DNA of 48,982 bases, taken from positions 1-48,982 of the IMG/VR virus record IMGVR_UViG_3300027028_000034; one strand, 5' to 3'. The notes under the pieces are model-generated. The model ran no database searches. It was given only the letters and a program-made list of their open reading frames with translations, and was not told where the DNA came from. Positions 7,616-15,700 of this stretch are shown here, in pieces. Positions within the stretch are counted from its first letter, which is position 1, and every line of letters starts with the position of its first letter. The translations under genes were made by a program, and so were the position numbers. This stretch comes from a virus.

Positions 7616-8436
7616 AACAGAATCACCTCAACCTGCAGGAACGAGACAGGCGGCACATCAATGTCCTCAACATCATCATTAAGGGTAAAGTCACTGTAAT
7701 TCTCCACGCCTGGTACAAGCAAGAGAGCCGCGATATAGTTGTACAACAACTTGCTGCGACCGTTGGCGTACGCTGTCACACGCTGACGGATCAGTTCGGC
7801 CAGCTGCTGCAGATCTTCCGTTGTTTCCAATGTGGCTTTTACAGTCACTAGGAAGATCGGAGCCGGATGCACAGCCAAGTCATGGCCAGCAATACGGTAA
7901 TCCTCCCACATTAAGGTTTTGACTGTCTCCGCAAACTCAACCGTGATAGGTTGACCGTTCATGTCTGTCAGATACAGATCGATAGAGTTGTCATGATGTT
8001 CCTTTTCTACTGCGACAGCACCACCCACGCCCTGGATCTCTTTAGCCCAGATTTCATAATCTTTACGACGGCCGTTACCTTCTTCAACAAAAGCACGATC
8101 AAGTATTCTCAAACGGTAATCATCGTTGGATTCTCCATACTTACGTACCATACCGTCCGCCCAACCATGCGCGTCCAAAAATTCATCATCGGCCCAGATC
8201 GGTGTCGACTGCAACACGCCATAGCCCCACAATTCTTGCTGTTCAGCAATCTCCTGAGCGATAGGGTACCAAAGGTCATAAAAGTATTCCCCCTCACCCA
8301 CAGGAGGCGGTGGCAGCCCTCTTTCGTTGGCCATCGTAATAGCCCGGTTAACCCATCGTTGATAAATCATATCCGGGGTTTCTTCAAGCACAGGGACAAC
8401 AGGGAATTTAGGCAAATCATTAATCGTTAAGCTCAT
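7612..8436 (-). CDS. xkdT: baseplate J (gp47-like) protein, XkdT-like
   Basis: 274 residues. The stretch DYRLRILDRAFVEEGNG, the following A...I.GVGGA.V.....DNSIDLYLTD and the later QLAELIRQRVTAYANG fit the Baseplate_J family (PF04865), a wedge component around the hub. At 274 residues it is shorter than PBSX XkdT (about 350), mostly in the N-terminal region. It is coupled to the XkdS-like gene (4-base overlap); GAGGTGATCGATAC precedes the ATG. Confidence 0.85.
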   Translation of the reverse strand: MSLTINDLPKFPVVPVLEETPDMIYQRWVNRAITMANERGLPPPPVGEGEYFYDLWYPIAQEIAEQQELWGYGVLQSTPIWADDEFLDAHGWADGMVRKYGESNDDYRLRILDRAFVEEGNGRRKDYEIWAKEIQGVGGAVAVEKEHHDNSIDLYLTDMNGQPITVEFAETVKTLMWEDYRIAGHDLAVHPAPIFLVTVKATLETTEDLQQLAELIRQRVTAYANGRSKLLYNYIAALLLVPGVENYSDFTLNDDVEDIDVPPVSFLQVEVILL

Positions 8437-8876
8437 GTATCGATCACCTCATTCAATTCAGCCACGCCTACAAGACCCGTAATTTGGATGGTCAAATCCA
8501 TGCCCCGATCAACACGTGTCATTGACGTAACCTCGGCTTGTTCAATCTCCGGGTGAGCCGTTAATGCTTCTTCAATATCTCGGATAATTTCAGTGTCTTC
8601 CCAACCTGGCCACTCAGATTTTTCAACGCCCATGTCAGCGCCGTATACAACATATTGGAATCGCTCGGTGCAAAGGATCTTCATGGCGGTTTCAACAAGA
8701 AATTCCTCATAACTGGTTGTACGGACTGGACGCCCCGACTCATCCAGGACCGCCCTGCGGTTACGGTAATCTATTTTGTATGTCCATTTAGTCGCTGAAG
8801 GGATGTTATCCATCAGGTCTGTGACATCGACCTCTTCCAACTCCATTTCAGGGAATAACGTTTCATCTTCTTCCAT
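8433..8876 (-). CDS. xkdS: baseplate protein XkdS-like (DUF2634)
   Basis: 147 residues. An acidic N-terminus is followed by KTYK-like 'WTYKIDYRNRRAVLDESGRPVRT' (here W31 onwards) and then the helix EEFLVETAMKILCTERFQY. It then carries YGADMGVE. This is the gp25-like/DUF2634 pattern of XkdS, a small wedge protein with lysozyme-like gp25 fold. The order XkdR-XkdS-XkdT is exactly that of PBSX. Confidence 0.85.
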   Translation of the reverse strand: MEEDETLFPEMELEEVDVTDLMDNIPSATKWTYKIDYRNRRAVLDESGRPVRTTSYEEFLVETAMKILCTERFQYVVYGADMGVEKSEWPGWEDTEIIRDIEEALTAHPEIEQAEVTSMTRVDRGMDLTIQITGLVGVAELNEVIDT

Positions 8877-8879
8877 GGA

Positions 8880-9203
8880 TTAACGCTCCTTTCCCAACAC
8901 GTAATAACGTTGTCCTGTCATACGCGATACCAGGAGTCGATCACCCACCTGCAGGGAACTTGGAATGATTATTTTGCCTTTCAATACCGAAGGTTCTGGT
9001 TCCAAGACATCAAAGGTGACTTCAATTTCTTGTTCCTGCAGGTAATCCGCAAAAACTAAACTTGCCGACTCATAGGGATGAGGATCTCCATCCACCTCAA
9101 TCTTGGCAGTTGGCCAGCTTAGAAGGGTAGCACGTTCGGTATCCCGTGCATCGATGTGCCCCGCCACTTTCTCTTTTAAAAGCTTGATAGCATCACCCAT
9201 CAT
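8880..9203 (-). CDS. xkdR: baseplate spike-associated protein XkdR-like (DUF2577)
   Basis: 107 residues, with an N-terminal helix then a small beta barrel that includes LQVGDRLLVSRMTGQRYYVL. This matches DUF2577 (XkdR/YqbR), an OB-like domain thought to lie at the central spike. Start supported by GGAGGGAAGCCTA; adjacent ATG-ATG gives a one-codon ambiguity. Confidence 0.82.
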   Translation of the reverse strand: MMGDAIKLLKEKVAGHIDARDTERATLLSWPTAKIEVDGDPHPYESASLVFADYLQEQEIEVTFDVLEPEPSVLKGKIIIPSSLQVGDRLLVSRMTGQRYYVLGKER

Positions 9204-10183
9204 TAGGCTTCCCTCCGTTCCAAAACCATCTTGACCGTGAATATCCCATTACTCCAGCTTGTGTCGGCACTCTCCACGATCCATTTAGTGACGACGGTTG
9301 TCTTGATCAGCACGAGCCACCCAGCGCGTAGTCCCGACAAAGTATGATCCTCATGACGAACAGTGATCTTCTTAATCTGCTTGGGCTTGGCCATCGCCTT
9401 CAACCTTTGAGTTGCAACTGTCGTCGGGTTCTCTTCTTCTTCAACTTCGATGATTTCTTCCATACGTCCAAACGTCTTTAATGCGCTAGCATCAGTTTTA
9501 GTGACAGATGCTGATAGTCTGTCATCTTTGTACTTCTGGGCTGTGACAACGGTGTAAATGTCTTCCATGTTGTATCCTGCGCTGCTGGCTTCCATTTGTT
9601 CAGGAACAAAAATGGGTACCCGCTCGTTTGTCCCTTCACGAATGACCTGCAGGTAAAAATGTGTTTCCGTCCGGATAGCATCCACATGATACCTGTAGCC
9701 GCTACGCTCATATGCTTTTTGCAACACATCCAGGATGATTTCGGAATGTGCCATAGTCCCATATCTTTCATCCAGATTAAAGCCAAGTTTCTGGCAACGA
9801 AAGTCAACGCCCGTCGTCTGGATGTATTTCTGAAGTTCAGCCCCTGCTTCACCTTTCAGATATGGACGAGTCCCTTTATTCTTGGCCAGATACCAACCGA
9901 TCTCACGGGCTTTGATCTCCCATACACCTGAAAACTCGTCTTTCTCATAGTCAATGATTGGACCATGAAAGAACTGATTTTTGTGATGAAGGAGTGCCTT
10001 GCCGATCCGGTGGGAAAAGCACATCAGCATACCGGCCACACTAACCGTAGGGATATCACGCAGCCGCACAGTCATGCTTCGCGCGATTTCGTCCCTTTGG
10101 GATGACCAAGAAATGTCTGTTATAGCTGGAGTCAAGGCAGACCTGGCATCCTGTTTACCGTATATGACTGCAAATTTATCCAT
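9203..10183 (-). CDS. xkdQ: baseplate hub protein XkdQ-like (YqbQ)
   Basis: 326 residues. It has the hub/late-control-D type pattern: N-terminal ITDISWSSQRDEIARSMTVRLRD, a middle segment DVLQKAYERSGYRYHVDAIR, and a C-terminal TVRHEDHTLSGLRAGWLVLI. This corresponds to XkdQ, the gp27-like hub that joins tube and spike. Start supported by GGAGGGCAGTC. Confidence 0.85.
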   Translation of the reverse strand: MDKFAVIYGKQDARSALTPAITDISWSSQRDEIARSMTVRLRDIPTVSVAGMLMCFSHRIGKALLHHKNQFFHGPIIDYEKDEFSGVWEIKAREIGWYLAKNKGTRPYLKGEAGAELQKYIQTTGVDFRCQKLGFNLDERYGTMAHSEIILDVLQKAYERSGYRYHVDAIRTETHFYLQVIREGTNERVPIFVPEQMEASSAGYNMEDIYTVVTAQKYKDDRLSASVTKTDASALKTFGRMEEIIEVEEEENPTTVATQRLKAMAKPKQIKKITVRHEDHTLSGLRAGWLVLIKTTVVTKWIVESADTSWSNGIFTVKMVLERREA

Positions 10184-10194
10184 GACTGCCCTCC

Positions 10195-10848
10195 TTACTT
10201 CGCTTTGTTTACTGCTGCAGATATTTTGTTTTTTTGCCCTGTATAATCAAATGCACCTGTCGCATTATCGGCAGCATCTTTGGCAGCAGTCGTACTTTTC
10301 TTTTTATCTTCGGATTTCTTTTTATCTTTAGACTTCTTTGTCTTATCCTTTTTATCTTTCTTACTGGTCGTGTTCGGCCTGCTCTTACTGGCCTTAGTGA
10401 TGATCACACCGGGTTTCAGGAGTTGCTTTGTATTACTGTATGAAATGATCTTCACTGGCTTATGTTGTACCAAGCCTATTGTGATGTGGATATTACCCTG
10501 GCCATCTTTATAAACGATCTCCATGTTCTCAATCAACATGGTCTGGGAAAACAGTTCTTCAAAGTTGATCACGATCGGCTTAGGCTTCCACTTCTCCAAC
10601 AGTTGCCATGTGGTTTCTGGCCGTTTGTACGTAACGGTCTGTTTCTTATCCGTCTCCCACAGTTCCCGCCATTCACGCGGCAAAATGGTCGTAAAAGAAA
10701 CCCGCTGCAACTTGGCAGTCGGTTTCCCTGTTCGTTCTTGCCCCAAAATATTGTTGAATGTATCCACGTCATTTCCCGATGTGACCTGGATTTCCGCTGG
10801 AGTGATCGGGAAGGTCAAACGGATCTTTCCTTGAGACATTGCAAGCAT
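10195..10848 (-). CDS. XkdP-like baseplate/tail hub adaptor lacking a LysM domain
   Basis: 217 residues. The first 130 residues (RLTFPITPAEIQVTSGNDVDTFN..., REWRELWETDKKQTVTYKRPET, LIENMEIVYKDGQGN) follow the N-terminal XkdP/gp53-type adaptor pattern. PBSX XkdP continues into LysM repeats, but here the C-terminus is instead a lysine-rich low-complexity tail (about 155-190, repeats of KKDKKDKTKKSKDKKKSEDK) and an alanine-rich end. The tail may bind nucleic acid or teichoic acid (inference). The ATG at 10848 or 10839 is possible. Confidence 0.72.
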   Translation of the reverse strand: MLAMSQGKIRLTFPITPAEIQVTSGNDVDTFNNILGQERTGKPTAKLQRVSFTTILPREWRELWETDKKQTVTYKRPETTWQLLEKWKPKPIVINFEELFSQTMLIENMEIVYKDGQGNIHITIGLVQHKPVKIISYSNTKQLLKPGVIITKASKSRPNTTSKKDKKDKTKKSKDKKKSEDKKKSTTAAKDAADNATGAFDYTGQKNKISAAVNKAK

Positions 10849-10851
10849 GAG

Positions 10852-13800
10852 TTAACCCCCTGTCTCCAATGCTTTGTATAACTCTTCACCCAAGACGTCT
10901 CGAAGTAATGCCCGCCCTTCAGGACTCTTCAACATCTGAGCAAACTCAGCAAAATTAGTTATACCTTTAGCGAGCTGACCAAAGTCAATCGTAATGTTGC
11001 CGATCGTTACCGACTTACTCCCATTGGATGCTTGGGCAGACAATGAAGTGGTACGAACAGGAATGTTACTACCGGATAGTCCTGGACCTTCAATGCCATC
11101 TACACCATCTCGCATCGTCCCCGCGATCAAGTTCATTCGTTGTTTAATAGAGTCCGGCCTTAATCCATCCGAAAACATGGATACGAAGTTTCCCGCCCAT
11201 CGATCTGACTTACTGGCAGGGCCCTCTTTAGTCGGAGAACTAAAACCAAGGTAATCCTTGATCACTCCTGCGGCCTTGGATACTATGCTGGTCAATGTCG
11301 GAAATTTACTTTGCATTCCCGCCGCCATCATACTGATCAGATTGCTACCCCAGGTGCTTCCTTTACTTGAAACAGTAGAGAGCGATTCAAGATGTTGCCG
11401 AGTAAGATCAATCGCACGTTTGGCCGATGAGCTCACACCACTAAAACTCAAAGCAGCCTGGCCGTTGCCACTGATAATATCCCTGGTGCTATTCTTCGTA
11501 GTAACGCCCAGATCCTTGGCTTTCTGTTCGGTTTCCTTGGCTGCTGTCCCAACAGCCTTGACATTACTCTCAGCTTCTTTGGACTCAGAACCCTTGAACA
11601 TACCCACTAACTTATCCTTAATATGATCTGCGGCTTGAGTGATGCCGCTCTCGTTCATTGCATCTGTAAGGCCTTGCTTCAGTCCGCTTTTCTGAACATT
11701 AGAAACGACACTTTCCATCGTTTCCTTAATCTTTTGTTCGCCTTCCTTGGTGGTAGAAGCCGTTGTAGTGACAAATGCTTCTATGGGTAACTGAGGCATA
11801 ACCGGCTTAGGCTCTTCTTTTGAACCAAAACCCATCCAACCCTTGATAGAGTCTGTAATAGATGAAACACCATCCACGATGTCACGAGTAATACCGCTTG
11901 AATCAGCAAGTGCGCCGAGTTTCTCGCCTGCCCAGTTCCCAAAGTAAGCACCTGCAGCAGTTCCGAGCGGACCGGCTAACGATCCGACAATACCACCCAA
12001 CGTACCTCCAATGGCACCACCTGCAACTGAACCACCTGACGAAGATATGGCTTCCTTCCACCCGGTTTCCTTGGCTGTCTGGTATAAGTCATATGCTCCG
12101 AAACCCAAGGATGTGGCAGCCCCAATAATTCCACCAGCTTTCAACATTTTCGCATTCGATTTAATGAAGTTCCCTATCTTACCCCCGTTTGGCACGTCAG
12201 GAGTTGGTGGAGGGGTTGGAGGATTAGGCCGACGCACACGATATGGATTTTCACGAGATCTGCGCCTGTTCGGGTCACGTGTATCAGGAGAATTGTTTCT
12301 ATTTCGGTTACGATCTCCCCCTGAACCTCGGTTATTCCCGCCGCCACCTCTTCTATTCCCACGATTTCGACCATTACCTCTACCACCAGATGAAGATCCA
12401 TACACATTCACCCGATTCGCATTAATCGTCATCGTGGATGAGCTGCGAACTCCACCCAATGGGTTACCTGAGTTGTTTCGATTACGACCTAAGTCACCCC
12501 TGATTCGACGGTCACCTACTTGATTACGGATACGATTAGCACGTTCGGCAGGTGTTTCCACCGTCGGCTCAGGTGTTGGTCCGGATGATCTGCCCCGAAT
12601 GCGATCCCAGCCGTTTTTAAGCCCTTGACCCGCCCCGGTTACGACATTCTTCCCTTTTTGTCCTACCCATCCAGCAGCTCCAGCAATATCTGAATTGAGT
12701 TGACGCACTCCCTGACCGAAAGAAACCAGTCCTTTTACCACAAGCACACTAGCCAACCCAATCAATGCCGCATTAATTAAACCAGCATTTTCCTTATAAA
12801 CGCTGGTCACTTTCGTAATTACATTTACAACACCCACACCAAAAGCTTCGATGCTGTCTTTGTTTTCAGTGATTAAGGTGTTAAATTCTTTAAGCGCCGG
12901 CAATGAAGCCTGCATGATATTTCCGCCGATGTCTTGCATCTGCATTTGCATTTGAGCTTGGATCTGGTTGTATTCAGTCATTGGGTTAGCTTGTTGTTGA
13001 GTTGCAACCAATCGATCAGTGGTTCCGGTCATATCCGGTGCTTTTTCGAAAGGTAGACTATACGTACTCAGAATCGAATCTGAATTATCCTCGGCAGCAG
13101 CTGAACCAAGAGTTACAAGCGATTGCTTTAAATCACTTCGACTTTGACTGGCTAAATCAGCAACTAATGCGGCTATAGCTCCCTGTGCTTTTTGCTTATC
13201 CCCAGAGTTAATGTCTTCTGTGAATGCTTGAGCTTGATTGGCTGCATCTTTTTTACCTGAACCCCTGCTAACGAAATAATTAGCCATGTCATCAGCATTT
13301 AGGGCTTTTACTCCAAATGTTTCTTTAAAGAAATCACCAGGCTTGTCAAAATTGAAGGCCCCGCCTTGGACCGTTTTTGATAAAAAATTACTCATCTGCG
13401 CAGAATCCGTCCCGCTACTAGCAAAATAAGGACTATACTCCCAGAATGTATCGAACAAATCTTGCTGACGATCGCCCACACTTTGATAGGCATACATCAT
13501 GCTATCTGCGATCTGAGTAGGCGTTTCCTTAAATGCATTACTAGCTTGGGCTAACGCACGATTGATCTCCTCGGGCCCGGAATCAGGACGAATGTACTGA
13601 ATCTTTGATGAAGCCGTTACTGCTTCCCCGATCATGGATTTATCAGGAAACATTGGTGCGATGTCAGCCAAATTCCTTGCACCAGTTGCGCGATCTGGAA
13701 CAATCGCTCGAGAAACGAGATCATCATTTATTGCGAGTGCTTTTTGCCGTTCCTGAGCAGGTATATAAGGTGCGCTACGCGCTGCTTCCGAGTAATAATC

Positions 13801-14286
13801 CTTTACACCACCAAACAGCGAGTCTGACACGCCACCACCGAGCACAAGCCCACCAGCTACTGTAGCCAAAGCCGCAACTTTGGCGGAAATACCATCCACT
13901 AATGGACTAATCTCATCATTTGCTCTCAGGCGGACATGTGCATCACTTATCCCGCGGATCTCCGCATCGGCACGACTTGCAGACCGCCTTAAATCATCGG
14001 CCCCAGCTCGCGAACGACGAAAAATATCATCCAGTTGGACACGATTGAAATCTCGTACTTCATCCGCTGCACCATGTATTCGTCTGCCCAAATCATCAGC
14101 TGCATCTCTAGCTCTGCGGCTGCTGGAAACTATATCATCGCCCATGCTACCCGCAATGCGTCGAAACTCTTTCACGTCATCTGTGGCTCTTTGGATCAAA
14201 CTGCGCATATTTCGCACAGCGCCAGATATTAAATCTTTAGCTTCAAACGGGACGGTCACCCGACTTGTGGCTGCGATATTGTTCAC
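10852..14286 (-). CDS. xkdO: tail tape measure protein
   Basis: 1144 residues. The N-terminal third is helical and charged with heptad-like repeats (about 25-120). Hydrophobic segments appear near 135-155, 503-525 and 715-790 (a glycine/alanine-rich transmembrane-like stretch GGSVAGGAIGGTLGGIVGSL), as expected of a protein that sets tail length and enters the membrane during DNA injection. Residues about 575-705 form an unusual Arg/Gly/Asn/Pro low-complexity linker. A 'YLGFSSPTKEGPASKSDRW' type motif near 1015-1035 is common in phage tape measures. GTG start; the AAGGGG site lies very close to it, so the true start may be a few codons inside. It directly follows the tail chaperone frameshift product. 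Confidence 0.93.
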   Translation of the reverse strand: MNNIAATSRVTVPFEAKDLISGAVRNMRSLIQRATDDVKEFRRIAGSMGDDIVSSSRRARDAADDLGRRIHGAADEVRDFNRVQLDDIFRRSRAGADDLRRSASRADAEIRGISDAHVRLRANDEISPLVDGISAKVAALATVAGGLVLGGGVSDSLFGGVKDYYSEAARSAPYIPAQERQKALAINDDLVSRAIVPDRATGARNLADIAPMFPDKSMIGEAVTASSKIQYIRPDSGPEEINRALAQASNAFKETPTQIADSMMYAYQSVGDRQQDLFDTFWEYSPYFASSGTDSAQMSNFLSKTVQGGAFNFDKPGDFFKETFGVKALNADDMANYFVSRGSGKKDAANQAQAFTEDINSGDKQKAQGAIAALVADLASQSRSDLKQSLVTLGSAAAEDNSDSILSTYSLPFEKAPDMTGTTDRLVATQQQANPMTEYNQIQAQMQMQMQDIGGNIMQASLPALKEFNTLITENKDSIEAFGVGVVNVITKVTSVYKENAGLINAALIGLASVLVVKGLVSFGQGVRQLNSDIAGAAGWVGQKGKNVVTGAGQGLKNGWDRIRGRSSGPTPEPTVETPAERANRIRNQVGDRRIRGDLGRNRNNSGNPLGGVRSSSTMTINANRVNVYGSSSGGRGNGRNRGNRRGGGGNNRGSGGDRNRNRNNSPDTRDPNRRRSRENPYRVRRPNPPTPPPTPDVPNGGKIGNFIKSNAKMLKAGGIIGAATSLGFGAYDLYQTAKETGWKEAISSSGGSVAGGAIGGTLGGIVGSLAGPLGTAAGAYFGNWAGEKLGALADSSGITRDIVDGVSSITDSIKGWMGFGSKEEPKPVMPQLPIEAFVTTTASTTKEGEQKIKETMESVVSNVQKSGLKQGLTDAMNESGITQAADHIKDKLVGMFKGSESKEAESNVKAVGTAAKETEQKAKDLGVTTKNSTRDIISGNGQAALSFSGVSSSAKRAIDLTRQHLESLSTVSSKGSTWGSNLISMMAAGMQSKFPTLTSIVSKAAGVIKDYLGFSSPTKEGPASKSDRWAGNFVSMFSDGLRPDSIKQRMNLIAGTMRDGVDGIEGPGLSGSNIPVRTTSLSAQASNGSKSVTIGNITIDFGQLAKGITNFAEFAQMLKSPEGRALLRDVLGEELYKALETGG

Positions 14287-14298
14287 CCCCTTCCCATG

Positions 14299-14472
14299 CT
14301 ACTTGTTAAGCTTCTTCATCTCTTCCTCAGCCAGCATCGATGCGGCAAGACAGAAATGATATTGTCTGTTCCGATTTACTTCATATGGCAAGACTTCGGC
14401 AGGCAGCTTCTTTTGATTAATCCAAAAAGATGCTATCCAACTTGCTTCTCCGTCTCGCCGGATGAGTTTTTT
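14299..14472 (-). CDS. -1 frameshift extension of the tail assembly chaperone (gpT-like)
   Basis: The zero frame of the XkdN-like gene contains the canonical slippery heptamer A_AAA_AAC, in frame as GCA-AAA-AAC, at plus 14466-14472. After a -1 slip translation continues for 55 codons (starting LIRRDGEASWIASFWINQKK, ending EEEMKKLNK) to a TAG at 14299-14301, just before the tape measure gene. The fusion would be 181 residues. The WIASFWINQKKLP start and the aromatic, charged composition resemble the gpT/XkdN' halves of other chaperones. The extension has no start codon or ribosome site of its own, supporting expression by frameshift only. Confidence 0.82.
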   Translation of the reverse strand, partial: KKLIRRDGEASWIASFWINQKKLPAEVLPYEVNRNRQYHFCLAASMLAEEEMKKLNK

Positions 14473-14843
14473 GCTTCTTTAAGCAACGCATCTTTAGTTT
14501 TCTGAAAGTTCCGAACAGCCTTGGATAATACAGCATAATGATCAGGATCGTTCAGCAAACGAGGTGGCAGTTCGTTTTTGTTCGTACACTTGTAAGCCAA
14601 CAACAATTCCTTGTTATTCCACTGGAAATCATGTTCTGTTGCACGTACAATCATCGCATCGATCTCGTTGAATGTTTCTTTCGCCGTGCCATCGTCGTTG
14701 AACGCCACATCATAACACCGACGAATATCAATCGTGGTCAGTCGACGAACAGACCATTTTTCTCCGTCTACTGGCACTTCAATCTGTTCTGGCTTGGCCG
14801 CATCTGTACCGGCCGCAAGATATTTTTGTAATTTGTCGCTCAT
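14433..14843 (-). CDS. xkdN: tail assembly chaperone XkdN-like (gpG-like)
   Basis: 136 residues, mainly helical, without hydrophobic segments. The pattern LQKYLAAGTDAAKPEQIEVP then RLTTIDIRRCYDVAFND and CTNKNELPP matches the XkdN/YqbN phage tail assembly chaperone family (PF08890). Such proteins coat the tape measure before tube polymerisation. The gene sits immediately upstream of the tape measure and carries a programmed frameshift signal near its end (14466-14472). Start supported by TTGGAGGAATAACA. Confidence 0.88.
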   Translation of the reverse strand: MSDKLQKYLAAGTDAAKPEQIEVPVDGEKWSVRRLTTIDIRRCYDVAFNDDGTAKETFNEIDAMIVRATEHDFQWNNKELLLAYKCTNKNELPPRLLNDPDHYAVLSKAVRNFQKTKDALLKEAKNSSGETEKQVG

Positions 14844-14875
14844 TGTTATTCCTCCAATAATTTAATTTTTAATGC

Positions 14876-14901
14876 AAAAAGACCGCCATATACTGACGGT
14901 C
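14876..14901 (-). terminator. intrinsic terminator after the small membrane protein gene
   Basis: On the minus strand GACCG, a loop of 11 and CGGTC are followed by TTTTT. The stem is short but well placed between the inserted gene at 14915 and the chaperone gene, so the tail operon must read through or restart here. Confidence 0.5.
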
Positions 14902-14914
14902 AGCGGTGAAACTT

Positions 14915-15154
14915 TTATAATAATGACGTTTTAACAAGTACGATTAAACAAAATATCCCGATTACAAAAAAAATTATCGCTGAATAGCGGTAATCCTTCC
15001 AAATTCGAATCCCATTAGCAATAGTAAGGAGGCACATTGCAATGGCATTTAATGCAGAAGAATACCCTTGAAACATGTTAACAATAAGCAAAATCATTAC
15101 CACTACCCAGACAAACCAAAACCAAAGTGGAACCTTCCGAAAAATCTCATTCAT
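14915..15154 (-). CDS. small membrane protein inserted in the tail operon
   Basis: 79 residues with three hydrophobic segments (about 10-29, 33-48, 56-78) separated by short basic loops (RIWKDYRY). It has no homologue in the PBSX order, where tube is followed directly by the chaperone. It has its own ribosome site (GGAGGATAAATCGTA), an AT-richer composition than its neighbours, and a terminator behind it. These are the marks of a moron or cargo gene, perhaps acting at the membrane as an exclusion or lysis-timing factor (inference). Unknown family. Confidence 0.65.
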   Translation of the reverse strand: MNEIFRKVPLWFWFVWVVVMILLIVNMFQGYSSALNAIAMCLLTIANGIRIWKDYRYSAIIFFVIGIFCLIVLVKTSLL

Positions 15155-15253
15155 TACGATTTATCCTCCAGAATTAAACTATGTCTGATATAGGGTATTC
15201 TTCAACTTATATTAAATTCCTTTATTTGGTGCAAACACATCAAGAAATTAATA

Positions 15254-15697
15254 CTATGCCATGTAGTCCGGAAACTGTTCTACAAAGTCGAAGTCTGTAG
15301 CTGTTCCTTCAAGTGTGATATCAATACCGGTGTTACTATCGATCTGGGCAACCAAAATGTCCATGTTACCGTGAATATGAATACCCGTCAGAAGGACCCG
15401 TTCTGTATTGCCTGTCTGCATATCTTCTAAGGAACCTGTGATCCGATCGAGGAACATGGTTTTACCAGCTTTAAAGTCAGTCAACAGACGATAACGCAAC
15501 CTGGATTCCAATTTGGACATAACAATTTTAACTGGAATCTCATATCCCACGATTTGTTTGGTCTTGGCCATTCTACGAGCTCGGACAACATCCAATGTTT
15601 CAGGATTCAGTGTGACTTCAATTTCCTTGATAGTCTGAACTGCATCCCCATTATCATCTTCAACCGAAAGATTCCGGCCAATTAGTTCGCGCTCCAT
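15254..15697 (-). CDS. xkdM: tail tube protein (XkdM-like, DUF2001)
   Basis: 147 residues. The sequence ERELIGRNLSVEDDNGDAVQ near the N-terminus with QTGNTERVLLTGIHIHGNMD in the middle follows the XkdM tail tube family (PF09393), with the expected length of about 147. It forms the inner tube inside the contractile sheath encoded immediately upstream. Start supported by GGGAGGTGGCATAGTAG. Confidence 0.92.
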   Translation of the reverse strand: MERELIGRNLSVEDDNGDAVQTIKEIEVTLNPETLDVVRARRMAKTKQIVGYEIPVKIVMSKLESRLRYRLLTDFKAGKTMFLDRITGSLEDMQTGNTERVLLTGIHIHGNMDILVAQIDSNTGIDITLEGTATDFDFVEQFPDYMA

Positions 15698-15700
15698 CTA

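Noticed and set aside
8109-8297. Further overlapping frames inside the baseplate, portal and terminase genes on both strands
   Set aside because: All lie within confident genes in other frames and lack ribosome sites or family patterns.
12011-12523. 170-codon plus-strand frame opposite the tape measure linker
   Set aside because: Its proline/arginine/leucine composition is the mirror of the RG-rich linker and no ribosome site is present.
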